A stretch of DNA of 64,000 nt from Trichosphaerium sp. ATCC 40318 (lineage: Eukaryota; Discosea; Flabellinia; Trichosidae). Location: positions 368,513-432,512 of the forward strand of contig JALMLS010000204.1 in the NCBI GenBank assembly GCA_038496445.1, read 5' to 3'. Below are positions 47,063 through 57,571 of this stretch, one piece after another; positions within the stretch are counted from its first letter, which is position 1; each line of letters starts with the position of its first letter. A model generated the notes under the pieces. The model was not told the origin of the DNA, ran no database searches, and saw only the letters and a list, made by a program, of their open reading frames with translations. The translations under genes were made by a program, and so were the position numbers.

Positions 47063-49907
47063 ATGAGTAAAACAATATCTCCTATGATTGCTTACAAGCA
47101 CTCCCGTACGTTGTACTAGTGTCAAAAATAGCATTCTCGTTTGTTTTGCTTGTTTTAATTCTCTCAAACTCATTTATTTAGAAAATGGCATCGCACACGT
47201 AGTAAGCGATTGTTGGGCTGTACTTAGCTTATACCAACACTAATTTTAGGCTCCTTCTGTAGTCAAAATATATACAACAAAACAACACCCTAACTACGCA
47301 ATACCATGGCAAACACACGCAGTTGGCGTATCGACAGGTTACAATTGGTTTTATTTTGAAAACTTTATTTTTCGAAAACAAACAATTTCTGAAGTAGTTT
47401 TTTTAGGTTCGGGCGCTGTACTACATGGTGGCCTTATACTGACAGCAGCGCACGTTGTCTGTGATCAAACATACGTTCAAATTCAAAAAACAGATGATCC
47501 AGCTAAAGAACCAGCCGTGGTGTATGCTGTATGCCACGACTGTGATTTGGCACTTATTAAACCCAAAAATCCAAAATTTCTAGAAGGCGCGTTATTGATG
47601 CTCAACGTTTTAGTGCTAACAGGCTCTAGGCGTTAAACCTATTTCTATTGGTAAAATGCCAGCACTAAGAGACAAAGTTTATGTTTGTGGGTTTCCTATC
47701 GGTGGTGAAGAGGTAAGTACAACAAGCCAACAACCAAACAAACAAACAGTCAAGATTGTTTTTTAATACAATTTTATCTTTTTCGACATCTGCAAAAAAT
47801 TGATGCTATTTTGCCGACATTTATTTATATCGGCTGTACCACGTACATATCCTTTTTGCTAAATTAGCTCTTTTTTTGTTGTCTAGATCTCTATAACAGA
47901 AGGTGTTGTTTCACGTATTGAGTTACAATCTTATACTCATTCACAAGTACGTTAGAAAAAAAAAACTGAAAAACGGTTTTTTTCTGAATTGTATTTGTCC
48001 GGAATTATTAAGATTTTTTGGAACGTTTATAAAGCAACAGATTTGACTCATATTTGTAGAGAACCTTACTATCAGCTACGGTTGACGCTGCTATAAATTC
48101 CGGTAATTCTGGTACGACACAAGAGTAGTGAAGCGCTAGTGTTTACTTTTTTCGTTTATTTCAGGTGGACCTGTTTTATCTCATAGTAATGAGCTTGTTG
48201 GTACGTTTTCTTACTTTATTTCTCGTTTTCTATTTGTTACGCGCGATCAAAAAAAAAAAACCGGTTTTACAAATATAGGTTGCATTAATACCCTTTGTTG
48301 TATTACGAAGTGTATTTTTGATTTTAAAACGCGTATAAAAACGAGAAAAAACGCGCGTTAATAATAGTGGCTACGCGAGAAAAACCTACGCGTAGTTCCT
48401 TCTGCAATTGCAGATTACTAAAAGCTTAATTAATACTTATAACTCCAAGGTATTGCATTTCAGTCGCTAGTTGACGCCGAAAATATGGGATACGTAATAC
48501 CACCAAACGTTGTAAACCACTTTGTAAATGGGAGAAAACAATATGGAGACGCGTATCAAGGCTTTCCAGGTACTTATAATCATAAACGACAAAAAAAGCA
48601 TTAGAAACTAAAAGCGTTGTTTTTGTAGATCTAGGTATTCGCGCTCAGGATCTAGCTAATCCAACGCTTCAGAGATATCTTAAAATGGGTAACAGAACAG
48701 GTGTTTATATTTCTCAAGTATTTAAAAAGAACTCTAGTGATGGCGTTCTACGCGTAGGTATGGCTACTACAGGGTTTAGATTGTTTTTTTTTCTCTTACA
48801 CCTATTATTGGCTTTCGATTGATTTTTTGATTAAACGCCTTGTAGGTGATGTTATGGTTGAGCTTGGTGGTTTTAAAGTAGCTAATAATGGTACTGTTAC
48901 TCTATACGATAATATCCGTACAAATTGCTTGGCTGTAGTACATAATTACAATGTTGGTACGTACCATCTTTTTTTTTTTTTTGTCTTTTTTTTTTTTTTC
49001 TTGGAGATTTCTTTATCGTGAGCCCCGAAAAACTTTGATTTTTTGGCATCTAACCTTTTTTAGGTGATACTATAAAGGCATCAGTTATACGTGATGGAAA
49101 GGAGATTGAGGTAGATATTAAACTAAAGCCTTTATTGGATCTTGTATCTCTTCATCAATATGATAAGATGGTTGATTTTTTCGTATATTGTGGTCTTGTT
49201 TTCCAAACTTTGTCTATGGATTTTTTACAACAGGTTTATACTAAAGACTTTGAAAGAAAAGCTCCTGCAGAGCTTGTATATTTATTTAATCTTGGAAGAA
49301 GACCTGAAACAGATAGGAACCGTGTAGTAGTGTTAAACATGGTTTTAGTTGATGATATAAATATAGGTATTGTTTTTTTTTTTCTGATAAGTTTCTTCTT
49401 TTCTTCTTCTACTGTACGGTATTCTGGTTGACGTTTTTTGGTTTTTTAGGCTATGATAGCTTAGTTGGTAGTATTATATCACATGTAAATGGAAAGAAAA
49501 TAGTGTCTTTAGAAGACCTTGTTAATACAATAGACAACATGTCAAACGATGAAGAATTCATTTCTTTGGTTACATCAATGAATTGTACTGCAGTTCTTCC
49601 TGCACCTCATACTCAGATTGCAAAAACAGCTCATGATCGTATATTGAAGCGGTACCGTGTATCTTCCCCGCGCAGTGTATCATTAATGACAGAGGTATGC
49701 GTTAAAGTCTGTTATGTCACCAAGAACGGAAAATCATACGCTGCAAATGCTAACATGTTTGACATAATTTGGGTCGATATTTTCCGTCCTTGGCGTACTC
49801 TCTTTGACCAGAAACGGGTTGATTTAGTGTGATTAATGTTATTGTAGGCTTTTAAAAAGAAGTTTTTGAAAAAAGATGGTGATACAAAAGAAACAAATAC
49901 TGATTAA
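47063..49907 (+). CDS. Deg/HtrA serine protease, plant Deg2/9-like
   Basis: A dozen or more exons from ATG 47063 ([13 protein letters not shown]). Protease domain: [38 protein letters not shown] (catalytic His), [10 protein letters not shown] (catalytic Asp), [29 protein letters not shown], and NSGNSGGPVLS with the catalytic Ser split across an intron. [14 protein letters not shown] follows. PDZ-like parts include [35 protein letters not shown] and the Deg-specific [19 protein letters not shown]. The last exon reads [19 protein letters not shown], stop 49907. The catalytic triad is complete. Deg9-like proteases act in protein quality control; location cannot be fixed from the short N-terminus. 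Several introns have gtacgt donors. Confidence 0.87.
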
Positions 49908-50312
49908 AAAAAACCATCTTTGCACACCAACCAAGGATCAAAAAAATGCTTCATGATAAACAGATGCAATGCAATGATTCAACTTAAATTTTTTTTGATG
50001 TGAGAGATGATGAAACCAATCAAAGGGACAATAGTGTTAAACTAGTAATTAATCGTACTGTAAATTGTAAAAACAAAGTAAAGTATTTATTATTTTGCTT
50101 CGTGTCGTCCGTATCAGACCTTGTTGAAGCTATTGGAACTATGGTTTACATACTAATCCGTAAGGTTTCTATCTTCGCCATTTGCTGATAGTTTAGCTTC
50201 AGTTAAGGTTAATAAACCAACTCTCTCGGGTGGACAAAAATGTGTACTGTAAGATTGTCACGTGGACAGTACTGTGGAACATAGTTGACAACAGGATTAT
50301 TTTCGCACCCTA
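49908..50312. other. Intergenic, no gene seen
   Basis: About 400 nt between the Deg protease stop and the glycoside hydrolase start. It has an AT-rich body and a CACGTG at about 50259. An open stretch at 50000-50188 lacks splice support and homology and is not annotated. Confidence 0.5.
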
Positions 50313-52338
50313 ATGATGGCCAACAAAGCCTGCTTGGTTATTTTGTTATGGGTAGGTGTCATAGCTGCTCAAGAATTTATTCAAGTGAAAAAAGACGTTA
50401 ATGGTAAATGGTGGTTTGTTCAAGACTCTAAAATGTTTCTCACGTGCGCTAGTTAATACAACAATTACGAATTTCGAGCCGCGGTATTTGTATATTACAC
50501 TAACAACTCGTTTAGAATTGGTGTTAATCACGTGAACAATGGTGGTCCAGACGATGGTGTCGGTTGGTTTTTTTTCTTTTTCAAGTTTTTTTATCTATTT
50601 GCTAATGTTGTCTACGAGGTGGACGCGAGAAATCAGAGTGCCAACCTAAGTACCCACTTTGTGGTGATACTCTCAGTTTTGCTCCAAAATTGGGATACGC
50701 ACCATACTTCAATACGACAATGGTATACGTGCTATTTAGATGAATAAATAACGTACTGTTGTTAAGGCTAGATGGGGTAGTCAAGAAGCATGGGCAAGAG
50801 AATCTGCGACAAGACTCAAATCATGGGGTTTTAAGTATGTTACTATTTTTATTGTTGTTTGATTGGAGATTGATCTTTTTAAGCACTGTTGGTGGATGGA
50901 GCTGTAAGCTTGTGGAAGAACAAGGTTTAATGTATGCGCACTTGTTAGATCTAGGAACAACATGGTACACGTGTTCTAGTTGTTTACATTCTGTGGTGAC
51001 AGTGGCTTAGGCAAAACTCTTCGTATTTGCCAGATCTGTTCTCAAAAGAGGTGAGAACAAGCTCTGTCAGATATTTTATGTTCAAGAAAACCAGGCATAA
51101 ATTTCTCTATGTAGATTGAACAGCAGATGGATACGATTTGCAAGAAAGAAGTGGCACCGAGGAGACTTGACACTAAGTTAATAGGATATCAAACTGACAA
51201 CGAATTAGGCACCTGATTTCTAGCGATAAACAGTTGTTCTTATGTTTGCTTCAGATTGGGGAAAGGATTTCCTGAAACAGTATCTTCTATTTACACAACC
51301 TTCTATTGGACTCAATAAAGTTTTATCATGGTTGGAAGGTCAATACAAAGGCATTTCAGACTTGAATACACAGTGGAATATTACTGCAGATTCATTCCAA
51401 GATGTTTATAAATACCTTGATTCACCATCTTTAAACAAAATTGCTTATGATGTTGCTGTGAAAGGATGGTTGTATGAAGTTGCAAAGCAATATTTCTACT
51501 TGACTTCAACGGTACAGTACATCTTTGCAAAATTAAGTGTTTTTTTCTATCTGTTTTTGTAGTATGTTACTTTTGTTACTTGTACTTTCTTCGAATCAGA
51601 CCTTTGCTGACTTATTTGCTATTGTAGGCTATAAAACGTTATGATACAAATCATCTTATTCTTGGTGTCAGGTTCTATAGTCTTCCTGATGAGGTATGAA
51701 TATAATACTATAGTACATCCGCAACTAATTTTACTTACTTTTTGCTATAAGGTGCTTAAAGCTTTGATTCCATATGTTGATGTTGTGGATCAACACGGGT
51801 ATGAAGATAGTCCTCCAGCGAATTTAGAACACATTCACCAAGTTACTGGAAAACCTGTCTATGTTGGTGAGTCACGTGTCCTATTTCATGGAAGTTATCA
51901 TCCATTCTAACGCTTTTTATAAGGAGAATTTTCGTTCACCGCAGTTGATTCCAACATGCCAAATACTAAGGGTACTATTACCTTTGGTTTATGAGACTAA
52001 AACAAAGTTCAACCTTAAACTAGGAGCACGTGAGGGGCATCCTTATGCGACTCAAACAGAAAGAGCTGCCGGCTATAGAAAATACGTTTCTGAACTTGTT
52101 GTACAAGAATACGTATTAGGATACCATTGGTGGCAATGGGCAGATGAACCGAGCACAGGAAGATGGCCAGATGGCGAAGATTCGAACTACGGTGTAAGCA
52201 CCGAGTAAATATCTTTTTTTTTCTTACTTTTCTTTGTAGGTTGTTTCAATTTGCGACGATCCGTACCAAGTTCTGGTCGCAGAAATGACAAAGATAAACG
52301 AGCAACTGGAATCATGGCATCGCAATGGTCACGTGTGA
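50313..52338 (+). CDS. Secreted agarase-like glycoside hydrolase (clan GH-A)
   Basis: The first exon has a signal peptide (KACLVILLWVGVIAAQ), then FIQVKKDVNGKWWFVQDSKM. After an intron: GVNHVNNGGPDDGVG, as in agarase-like TIM barrels. Further exons: GDTLSFAPKLGYAPYFNTTM, WARESATRLKSWGF, STVGGWSCKLVEEQG, IGYQTDNELG (acid/base Glu in the NEL motif), FASDWGKDFLKQYLLF, RFYSLPDEVLKALIPYVDVV, and KPVYVGEFSF with the nucleophile Glu split over an intron. GYHWWQWADEPSTGRWPDGE is the conserved Trp-rich substrate pocket. The stop is at 52338. Two catalytic Glu on strands 4 and 7 define clan GH-A. Agarases cut algal galactans; here the polymer is unknown. Suggests external digestion of polysaccharide. 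Confidence 0.8.
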
Positions 52339-52662
52339 TCGATTATTTGGTAATAAACAATGTATCGTATTCAATTTGAACGTTCTATGTGAGTGTTAAT
52401 ATAAAATGAAAGAACCACTACACCGCTAGCTGCAAAGTTACCATTCAGCTTGACCTAGTTTGACATCGTTGTGCGTGTTAAGATACTTGGTTTTTAGTTA
52501 ATTTGAATCCTTTTGCACGTGATACATCGTGGAGTGCAGCGCTATTACTTGATAAAGCGATTTTGTACAACTTTTCTGAATTGTATTTATAAATTCTAAA
52601 TATCTGTGCTCCACTTCATTTGACCACTAGTTTGCGTTAGTATAAACGACGACAATAAAAAA
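52339..52662. other. Intergenic, no gene seen
   Basis: About 320 nt upstream of the Ras-family gene on the same strand. It holds one CACGTG near 52516. No exon recognised. Confidence 0.5.
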
Positions 52663-53627
52663 ATGTCACGTTTAAAAGGAAGCAAGCATGCTGTAGCTAT
52701 CATGGGACCAGGTGGCGCAGGCACGTTTATTATCACGTGGAAATATGCTTTTAGAATGCGCTAGCAGCTGAGATCTTTTTTATTTGCTCCAAAAGTGCTA
52801 ATGTATGGTATCAGGAAAGTCAGCTTTAACTATTCGGTTCTGTACAAACACATTCGTACAAGAATACGACCCAACGATTGAAAACCAGTACGTTTCAATA
52901 AAATAATGCACTCATGAGCGAATAAATGCTCCAAACTGCACGTGTTAACTTTTATTGTATAGCTATCGTAAGCAGACTGACGTTGATGGTTCTCCATGTG
53001 TAATTGACGTGCGTTAATTATACACGTGATTTAATTATAATTTTAATGGCCTTTAGATATTCGACACTGCAGGGCAAGAGGTACGCGCAACCACCGAGTT
53101 GAACAACTATTATAACAAAAAAAAAACCAAAACCAAAAAACGACATTAGGAGTACAAAGCGATGCGAGCTCAATATATGAAACAAGGCGAAGCGTTTGTA
53201 CTGGTTTTTGTAAGTACCTTACTCTCACATTTTACGAATTTTCCCATCTACGCCATACACGTTTTCTGTCACGTGATTTTTCAAAACCATTAGCTAACAA
53301 CTTCAATTTTTTGTTTAGGATATAACAAGGAGGGAGACGTTTCAAGAGGTTGAGAGTTATATAATACAAGTATACAGAGTAAAAGATGAAGAAGATACAC
53401 CCATTGTATTGGCTGCAAACAAAATAGATAGAAGAGTAGAAAGACAAGTAACACAAGAAGCTATTGATAATCTTAGTAGCAATTATGGTATACCTTGCTT
53501 GAATACAAGTGCAAAGAATTATGTTAACGTGGATGAGACTTTTCATGAGTTATGTCGATTGGCACGTAAAAAAAGTGGATATGGTAATCCTCAAAAAAAG
53601 AAAAAGAGAAGATGCACTATCCTGTGA
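52663..53627 (+). CDS. Ras-family small GTPase, CAAX-terminated
   Basis: About five exons from ATG 52663 (MSRLKGSKHAVAIMGPGGAG). G1 reads GPGGAGKSALTIR across an intron that appears to start with GC (gcacgt). Then FVQEYDPTIENQ (effector loop with conserved Thr), DIFDTAGQEEYKAMRAQYMK (G3, with the catalytic Gln), EAFVLVFDITRRETF, ANKID (G4) and LNTSAKNYVNVDETF (G5). The polybasic tail KKKKRRCTIL ends in a CAAX box whose final Leu favours geranylgeranylation. This is a Ras/Rap-type plasma-membrane switch. Position 11 of the P loop is Pro and position 14 is Ala where human Ras has Ala and Val. The product is near 190 residues, normal for the family. Confidence 0.9.
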
Positions 53628-54050
53628 TTTATCGCGAACTTCCAATCCAAAAAAGAAAACGCGAAAAAAAAATTGTATTGTAAAGCCTCCATTTTTCAAA
53701 AAAAAAATTTGATTGTGAGCAACCTCGTGCTATTTCTCATTGATCATTTGCAACATTCATAACAAAATTATTGAGAATACCTATAATGCTACTTGCCTAG
53801 CATCACAACAGATTGATTCCATGTTCTACAAAACAAATATCTGTACAACTTTTTGCTGTTAAAATTAAGAAAATTCTACGGGAAGTTTGCTTCTTTTTCC
53901 CAACTACCAAATGTAAAAAAGGGTAAATTTATTCTTAGTAGCACTTGCGTACTACAGATGATACAAAGGGGCACTTTATAAGGAAAAATAAAGGAGTATA
54001 ACCGATTTCGGTTTTACGAACTCTAAAACGATTCCTGTGCTCTTGTACTA
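53628..54050. other. Convergent intergenic region
   Basis: About 420 nt between the ends of the Ras-family gene (plus) and the type I membrane protein gene (minus). A-rich runs at 53655-53705 and AATAAA-like motifs near 53930-53990 probably serve as 3' ends. No gene seen. Confidence 0.5.
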
Positions 54051-54504
54051 CTATATCTCTGCGTAGTTGTTTCGTTTCTTGACGTGTAGTACAAATATAA
54101 CAACTCCAGCAATAATCACGCCCAAAACGATAACTAGACCAATTGATAGCCCAACGAAGAGCCCGACCTTTGATTTCCCATCTAGTGGAGCAGAACCGCC
54201 ACAAGTTGGCACTCTATCCACTTTACATTGTTCACCAGGCCAAACAAGAAAGTTTGTGCTATTGCACGCACTGCATTTGTTAAAGTGCTGGCACAGTTTT
54301 ACAGTGCAAGTACTGTTCGTTGTACATTTATCAAACACGCCGCCAGGACAAAAGCATTGGCAAGTCTAAACGCCTCGTAGTTAACAAATGCGATTGTACA
54401 AAGTTAAAGACAAAAAGACGTACTCCTGTTTGTTCTGCTGCTTTGCACAGACATAATAGAACGCATAGAATTACTACTGATACAGTTAGTGTTTGTAAAG
54501 CCAT
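54051..54504 (-). CDS. Cys-rich type I membrane protein
   Basis: Exon 1 from ATG 54504 is a signal peptide (TVSVVILCVLLCLCKAAEQ). A gtacgt intron leads to exon 2: TCQCFCPGGVFDKC, TCTVKLCQHFNKCSACNSTN, PGEQCKVDRVPTCGG, then a single membrane helix (VGLFVGLSIGLVIVLGVIIA) and a short basic cytosolic tail, HVKKRNNYAEI, ending at TAG 54051. The ectodomain, about 75 residues with at least 12 Cys, should be disulfide-bonded. The pattern resembles PSI-like (plexin-semaphorin-integrin) Cys-rich folds, but I do not assign it. The tail YAEI could act as a sorting signal. Probably a small surface or endosomal receptor-like protein. Confidence 0.75.
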
Positions 54505-54528
54505 TTTAGTGTATTCTGCTACAGCAGT

Positions 54529-55258
54529 TTGGCGAGGTCAAACGTGAAACAATTTATCACAAAACTGTTTTTGAAAAAAGCGTACCTCTTTGTAGCTCTA
54601 TTTGAGTGTAGGTTAGCTTTGAAACTATTCGTCTGTATTGTTGCCTCCTGTGTATATTGTCAGTGCCGGCTGTGTATAATCTTCAAAACACATATCTTAC
54701 TTTTTACTGGAATGTGAGTTTTTTCGCATTTCTATATTCTCGTTAAAGAAACGCTTGCGCATTTAATAGAGTGCTTACGTTTTCAAAACATAACAATTTT
54801 GTTAGGGGTTACAGCGTTGTGGTTCGTACCGTTGAATACACGCAAAGGTATACCATGCGTAGTAGAACTAATCATATTCATATTTGCTATTCTGTTTTTG
54901 GTTTCTACCTCGTTACTACATTTGTGGTATGCTTTAAATATAGTTTCTTGGACAGTACTCACATGTTCTAATTGGGAATATGCCTCTGAGAGCCACTTCC
55001 TGGCTGGTTTGCACGTCATTTAATACGGTATGGGGTGCTTCTGTATACTAGGTATCATGCGTTCAAGACTTGGAGAAGAAAAGAATGTATCCAATGGACA
55101 AAAGAAACGATGTTTGACTCGTCTAGAAAGCGCAACATAATAACTATAAGCTATAGAGGTATTACACCAGTAATGGGACTGAGTCTGTTGTTAGGTTCAT
55201 TCGATTACAACATGTGCATTGAAAGGTCATGGCCAGCTGGCTGTGTTGTCCAGTAGAG
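54529..55258 (+). CDS. Possible small membrane protein, model unresolved
   Basis: Hydrophobic open frames lie on the plus strand: AYLFVALFECRLALKLFVCI near 54590 and, beyond a gtgagt...tttgttag intron, LIIFIFAILFLVSTSLLHLW near 54870-54930. A third segment near 55035-55258 may follow a tactag acceptor. The donor and acceptor phases do not settle which second frame is used. This is either a real two-exon membrane protein or chance hydrophobic AT-rich sequence. Confidence 0.25.
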
Positions 55259-55334
55259 TTGAACAGAGTACTCAGACCCTCGTTGTCCACTATTGAGTTT
55301 ATGGAAGGTTTGTTGACTAACGAGCAAGTACAGT

Positions 55335-55424
55335 CTCTTTGAGTCAAGTAGTTTACTAAACTCACCGTGTTTAATAACATTAGTAAGGGATTCTCTTGAA
55401 GTCAAGTAGTTTACTAAACTCACC
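55335..55424. repeat. Two direct copies of a 25-nt motif
   Basis: The same 25 bases (starting agtcaagtagtttactaaac and ending tcacc) occur at 55342-55366 and 55400-55424, a 58-nt period, both preceded by ctctt-like sequence. The centre, agtttactaaact, is an odd palindrome. The repeat lies in the spacer upstream of the MORN-like array gene. Confidence 0.6.
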
Positions 55425-55682
55425 AGATTTACTAACGCAGCTAATCAATTTTCGGATACTACAATGCTACAGCGTATGTAACAATGACTTCAGTAATATT
55501 GTAACAAATAACCACGTTTAGGCTCATTTATTGTAGCCTCACGGCCTAGAACCACGTGCAATAGATATCGAAAGGGTTTAGTGGAACTACCACGATTTAA
55601 ATCTAGAACTACGCAAAGAGATTATAATGTATCGCCATTCTATTGCCCATCACATCGCAGCTATGTCCATAACTCACGTGAG

Positions 55683-57397
55683 ATGACTTGCTACTCTCCT
55701 TTGAGATTCTACTCCACTGAGCCTCAAGATAATTTTGTACAAGAAATAGAACAAGTACGGCGGCACTATTGAACCTTTATTCATTTTTGTTTTTGTCACG
55801 TGATTTTTTTTTCTAACAGTTTTTTAAAACGAAGGCGTACTATAAAAACAGCAATAAGGTCTTCCAGCGTAGTTACAAAAACGGAAAAAAGAAAGGACTA
55901 GTAGAAGAGTTTTATGAAAATGGTACTCTCTCCAAAATATTTAATGTTAAAGAAGGGAAAGCAGAAGGAGAGCACAAGCAATGGAATAAAAACGGCATTT
56001 TGACTTCTCATTGCTATTATAAGAACGGTGAGATAGTGGGTGAATGCACACAGTATTATGAAAATGGAGTTAAAGAGTTTCAGTGCTATGTTAAAGATGG
56101 CAAGAAAGAAGGTGAATATAGAAAGTGGCATGACAACGGTAATATAGATGTACAATGGTATTTTAAAGAAGGCAAGGCAGACGGACAAGCCAAAGAGTGG
56201 TATAAAAGCGGTCAATTAAAGGAACTGTTCTATTGCAAAGATGGCAAGCGTGAAGGTGAACATAAAGAGTGGTATGAAACTGGTCAATTAAAGGAACTGT
56301 TCTATTGCAATAGAGACAAAAAAGAAGGAAGAGCCAAAACATGGCATGCAAATGGAAAATTAAAGCGGGACATTAACTTTTTGAATGATGAGTTTGAAGG
56401 AGAAGCGAAAGAATACTATGAGGACGGTCAATTGTGTGTACAATGTCACTACAAAGATGGCAAGAACGAAGGTGAATATAGACAGTGGCATGACAACGGT
56501 AACATAGATGTACAATGGTATTTTAAAGAAGGCAAGAAAGAAGGAGAAGCTAAAGAGTGGTATAAAAGCGGTCAATTAAGGGCAACAGAATTCTACAAGG
56601 ATGGTAAAAACGAAGGTGACTTTACAATGTGGCATGAAAACGGACAATTAAACATCCAAACAACCTATGCCAATTGTAAACAAAATGGTTTACGCAAAGA
56701 GTGGTATGAGAACGGATATATGTCATCCCTTTTGTGTTACAAAAACGACAAGTTGGAAGGTGAAGCCAAAAATTGGCATGAAAACGGGCAGATGAGTGTA
56801 CAATGTCATTTCAAAAATGACATGAAAGAAGGTGAATGCATGGAGTGGTATGAGAATGGACAGCCTGATTTCCAATGTTGTTACAAAGGTGATAAGAAAG
56901 AAGGTGAATATAAAGAGTGGCATAAAAGTGGTAACCTAAGTCAGCAATGCTATTTCAAAGATGATAAAAGAGAAGGTGAAGGCAAAGAGTGGCATGAAAA
57001 TGGTCAATTAAGTGGACATGGATACTTCAAAGAAGGCAAAAGTGAAGGTAAACACAAACAGTGGTATGAAAATGGTAAATTATCTTACACGTGCTCTTTC
57101 ATTGCTGGCGCAAAACAAGGTGAAGTCAAAGAGTGGTATGAAAGTGGTCAATTACAATTTGAATACCATTGCAAAGATGACAAACGTGAAGGTGAATACA
57201 AAGAGTGGTATGAAAGCGGTCAATTAAAAGCGCAATGCTATTTCAAAGATGACAAACGTGAAGGTGAATACAATGAGTGGCATGAAAATGGCCAACTAGG
57301 TCTTCATTGTCATTTCAAAAACGATAAAGAAGAAGGAGTCGAAAAATTATGGACTGCTGATGGTCAACTACGGGCTATATTCTTTGACAAAGGCTAA
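55683..57397 (+). CDS. Large MORN-2/YwqK-type repeat array protein
   Basis: Exon 1 from ATG 55683 (MTCYSPLRFYSTEPQDNFVQ; open sequence extends upstream to 55581) joins exon 2 across a gtacgg...taacag intron: EIEQ|FFKTKAYYKNSNKVF. Exon 2 then holds about 22 repeats of 23-24 residues with the consensus EWYESGQLKxQCYFKDDKRE followed by GEYK. These are the YwqK/MORN-2-like beta-hairpin units (NGQL, GEYKEWY), not the classical YxGxWxxGxxxG MORN of junctophilins. The first exon is not an obvious F-box, unlike the related genes at 1179, 60303 and 61617. Neighbouring repeats are near-identical at DNA level (for example 56211-56240 and 56283-56312), showing recent unit duplication. A binding solenoid is likely; the ligand is unknown. 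Confidence 0.82.
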
Positions 57398-57571
57398 TGA
57401 GAATATTTCAAGAAAACAGATTTTGAGTTTACGTTTTTTTCTTGAACCTCACACAATCGAGTCAATACACTTTGTAGTTAAAATATGTGTCAATGTAACT
57501 AAGTAATCATGAAAATGGCGAATAAGTTTGCTCACAGGAAAGTGTTTATTCCTTTTTTTTTTCTGTACATT

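Noticed and set aside
56360-56575. Minus-strand hydrophobic frames across the MORN-like array
   Set aside because: They repeat with the 69-72-nt period of the plus-strand array and are its antisense shadows, not membrane proteins.
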